Positions 63,980 to 64,000 of a stretch of 64,000 nucleotides of DNA are shown one piece after another. The notes beneath the pieces are model-generated. The model searched no databases, was not told the origin of the DNA, and saw only the letters and a list, made by a program, of their open reading frames with translations. A program made the translations under genes and the position numbers. The DNA lies in contig NZ_MDHN01000041.1 in assembly GCF_001757105.1 (NCBI RefSeq), positions 499,655-563,654 on the forward strand, written 5' to 3'. This DNA comes from Alteromonas confluentis (GTDB lineage Bacteria > Pseudomonadota > Gammaproteobacteria > Enterobacterales > Alteromonadaceae). Numbering within the stretch: position 1 is the first letter of the stretch; each line of letters starts with the position of its first letter.

Positions 63980-64000
63980 GTGGGATTAGCGGACGCTTAC

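Larger units (their letters stand above)
61654..64000 (+). mobile_element. Complete IS66-family insertion sequence
   Basis: A 2347-base element with the three-gene IS66 layout. The left terminal repeat starts GTAACCGTCCGGTAATCCCC at 61654; the right end, read inward, is GTAAGCGTCCGCTAATCCCA ending at 64000, so the ends match at 17 of the first 20 positions or better depending on gapping. IS66 elements usually make an 8-bp target duplication; the left copy would be CCTAACAG (61646-61653), and the right copy would begin just after the window. All three reading frames are open, so it may be active. Confidence 0.93.

Overview
The window looks like a chromosomal segment of a marine gammaproteobacterium of the Alteromonas type. 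This rests on overall gene content and order (metK beside tkt-epd-pgk-aldolase, ppk-ppx beside pst-phoU), on a sulfated/pyruvylated exopolysaccharide locus, on PEP-CTERM proteins and on moderate base composition. It is an inference; no rRNA or other direct taxonomic marker is present, and no tRNA was seen.

Layout. 1-5.3 kb: an amine/organic-acid catabolic locus, with the start of an FAD oxidoreductase and a HAD hydrolase on the minus strand, divergent from an operon of PLP aminotransferase, tartrate/isopropylmalate-type dehydrogenase and succinate-semialdehyde-type dehydrogenase. 5.3-8.7 kb: a minus-strand, probably metal-related operon (DUF4198 protein, HGSNAT-like membrane acyltransferase, CopC, CopD). 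9.1-9.8 kb: a hemolysin III/TrhA protein followed by a short tandem repeat. 10-30.4 kb: a large exopolysaccharide locus with a beta-helix lipoprotein, Wzx-type flippase, pyruvyl transferase, two sulfotransferases of different families, four glycosyltransferases, a Wzy-type polymerase, PHP phosphatase, Wzc kinase, short Wza-type export protein, outer-membrane barrel and the initiating sugar-phosphate transferase. A class II glutamine amidotransferase sits inside it. 30.5-33.5 kb: OxyR, a PEP-CTERM protein and a tandem universal stress protein. 33.6-44.8 kb: phosphate and polyphosphate genes (Pit, PhoU, PstBAC without PstS, a GcvR-like ACT protein, Ppk, Ppx), ending in a structured 179-bp inverted-repeat element. 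45-46.3 kb: a membrane diguanylate cyclase. 46.5-53.4 kb: central carbon genes (class I aldolase, pgk, epd, tkt) and divergent metK. 53.6-58.8 kb: an outer-membrane-like protein, a DnaQ-like exonuclease, and a periplasmic binding protein translationally coupled to a hybrid histidine kinase.

58.9-64 kb is the accessory end. A truncated PEP-CTERM gene is followed by an AT-rich segment carrying what looks like a cyclic di-GMP-I (GEMM) riboswitch in front of a secreted protein gene. That protein has a beta-propeller-like front and a C-terminal domain resembling the 'YWKNHP' surface-protein domain. Next come a decayed, internally deleted IS66 copy and a complete IS66-family element whose left end cuts off the last codons of another PEP-CTERM gene. 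The right terminal repeat ends at the last base of the window.

How parts may work together: the Wzx/Wzy/Wzc machinery would make a sulfated, pyruvylated extracellular polysaccharide; PEP-CTERM tags imply an exosortase elsewhere in the genome; the diguanylate cyclase and riboswitch suggest cyclic di-GMP control of surface proteins; the Pst/Pit/PhoU and Ppk/Ppx genes couple phosphate uptake to polyphosphate storage.
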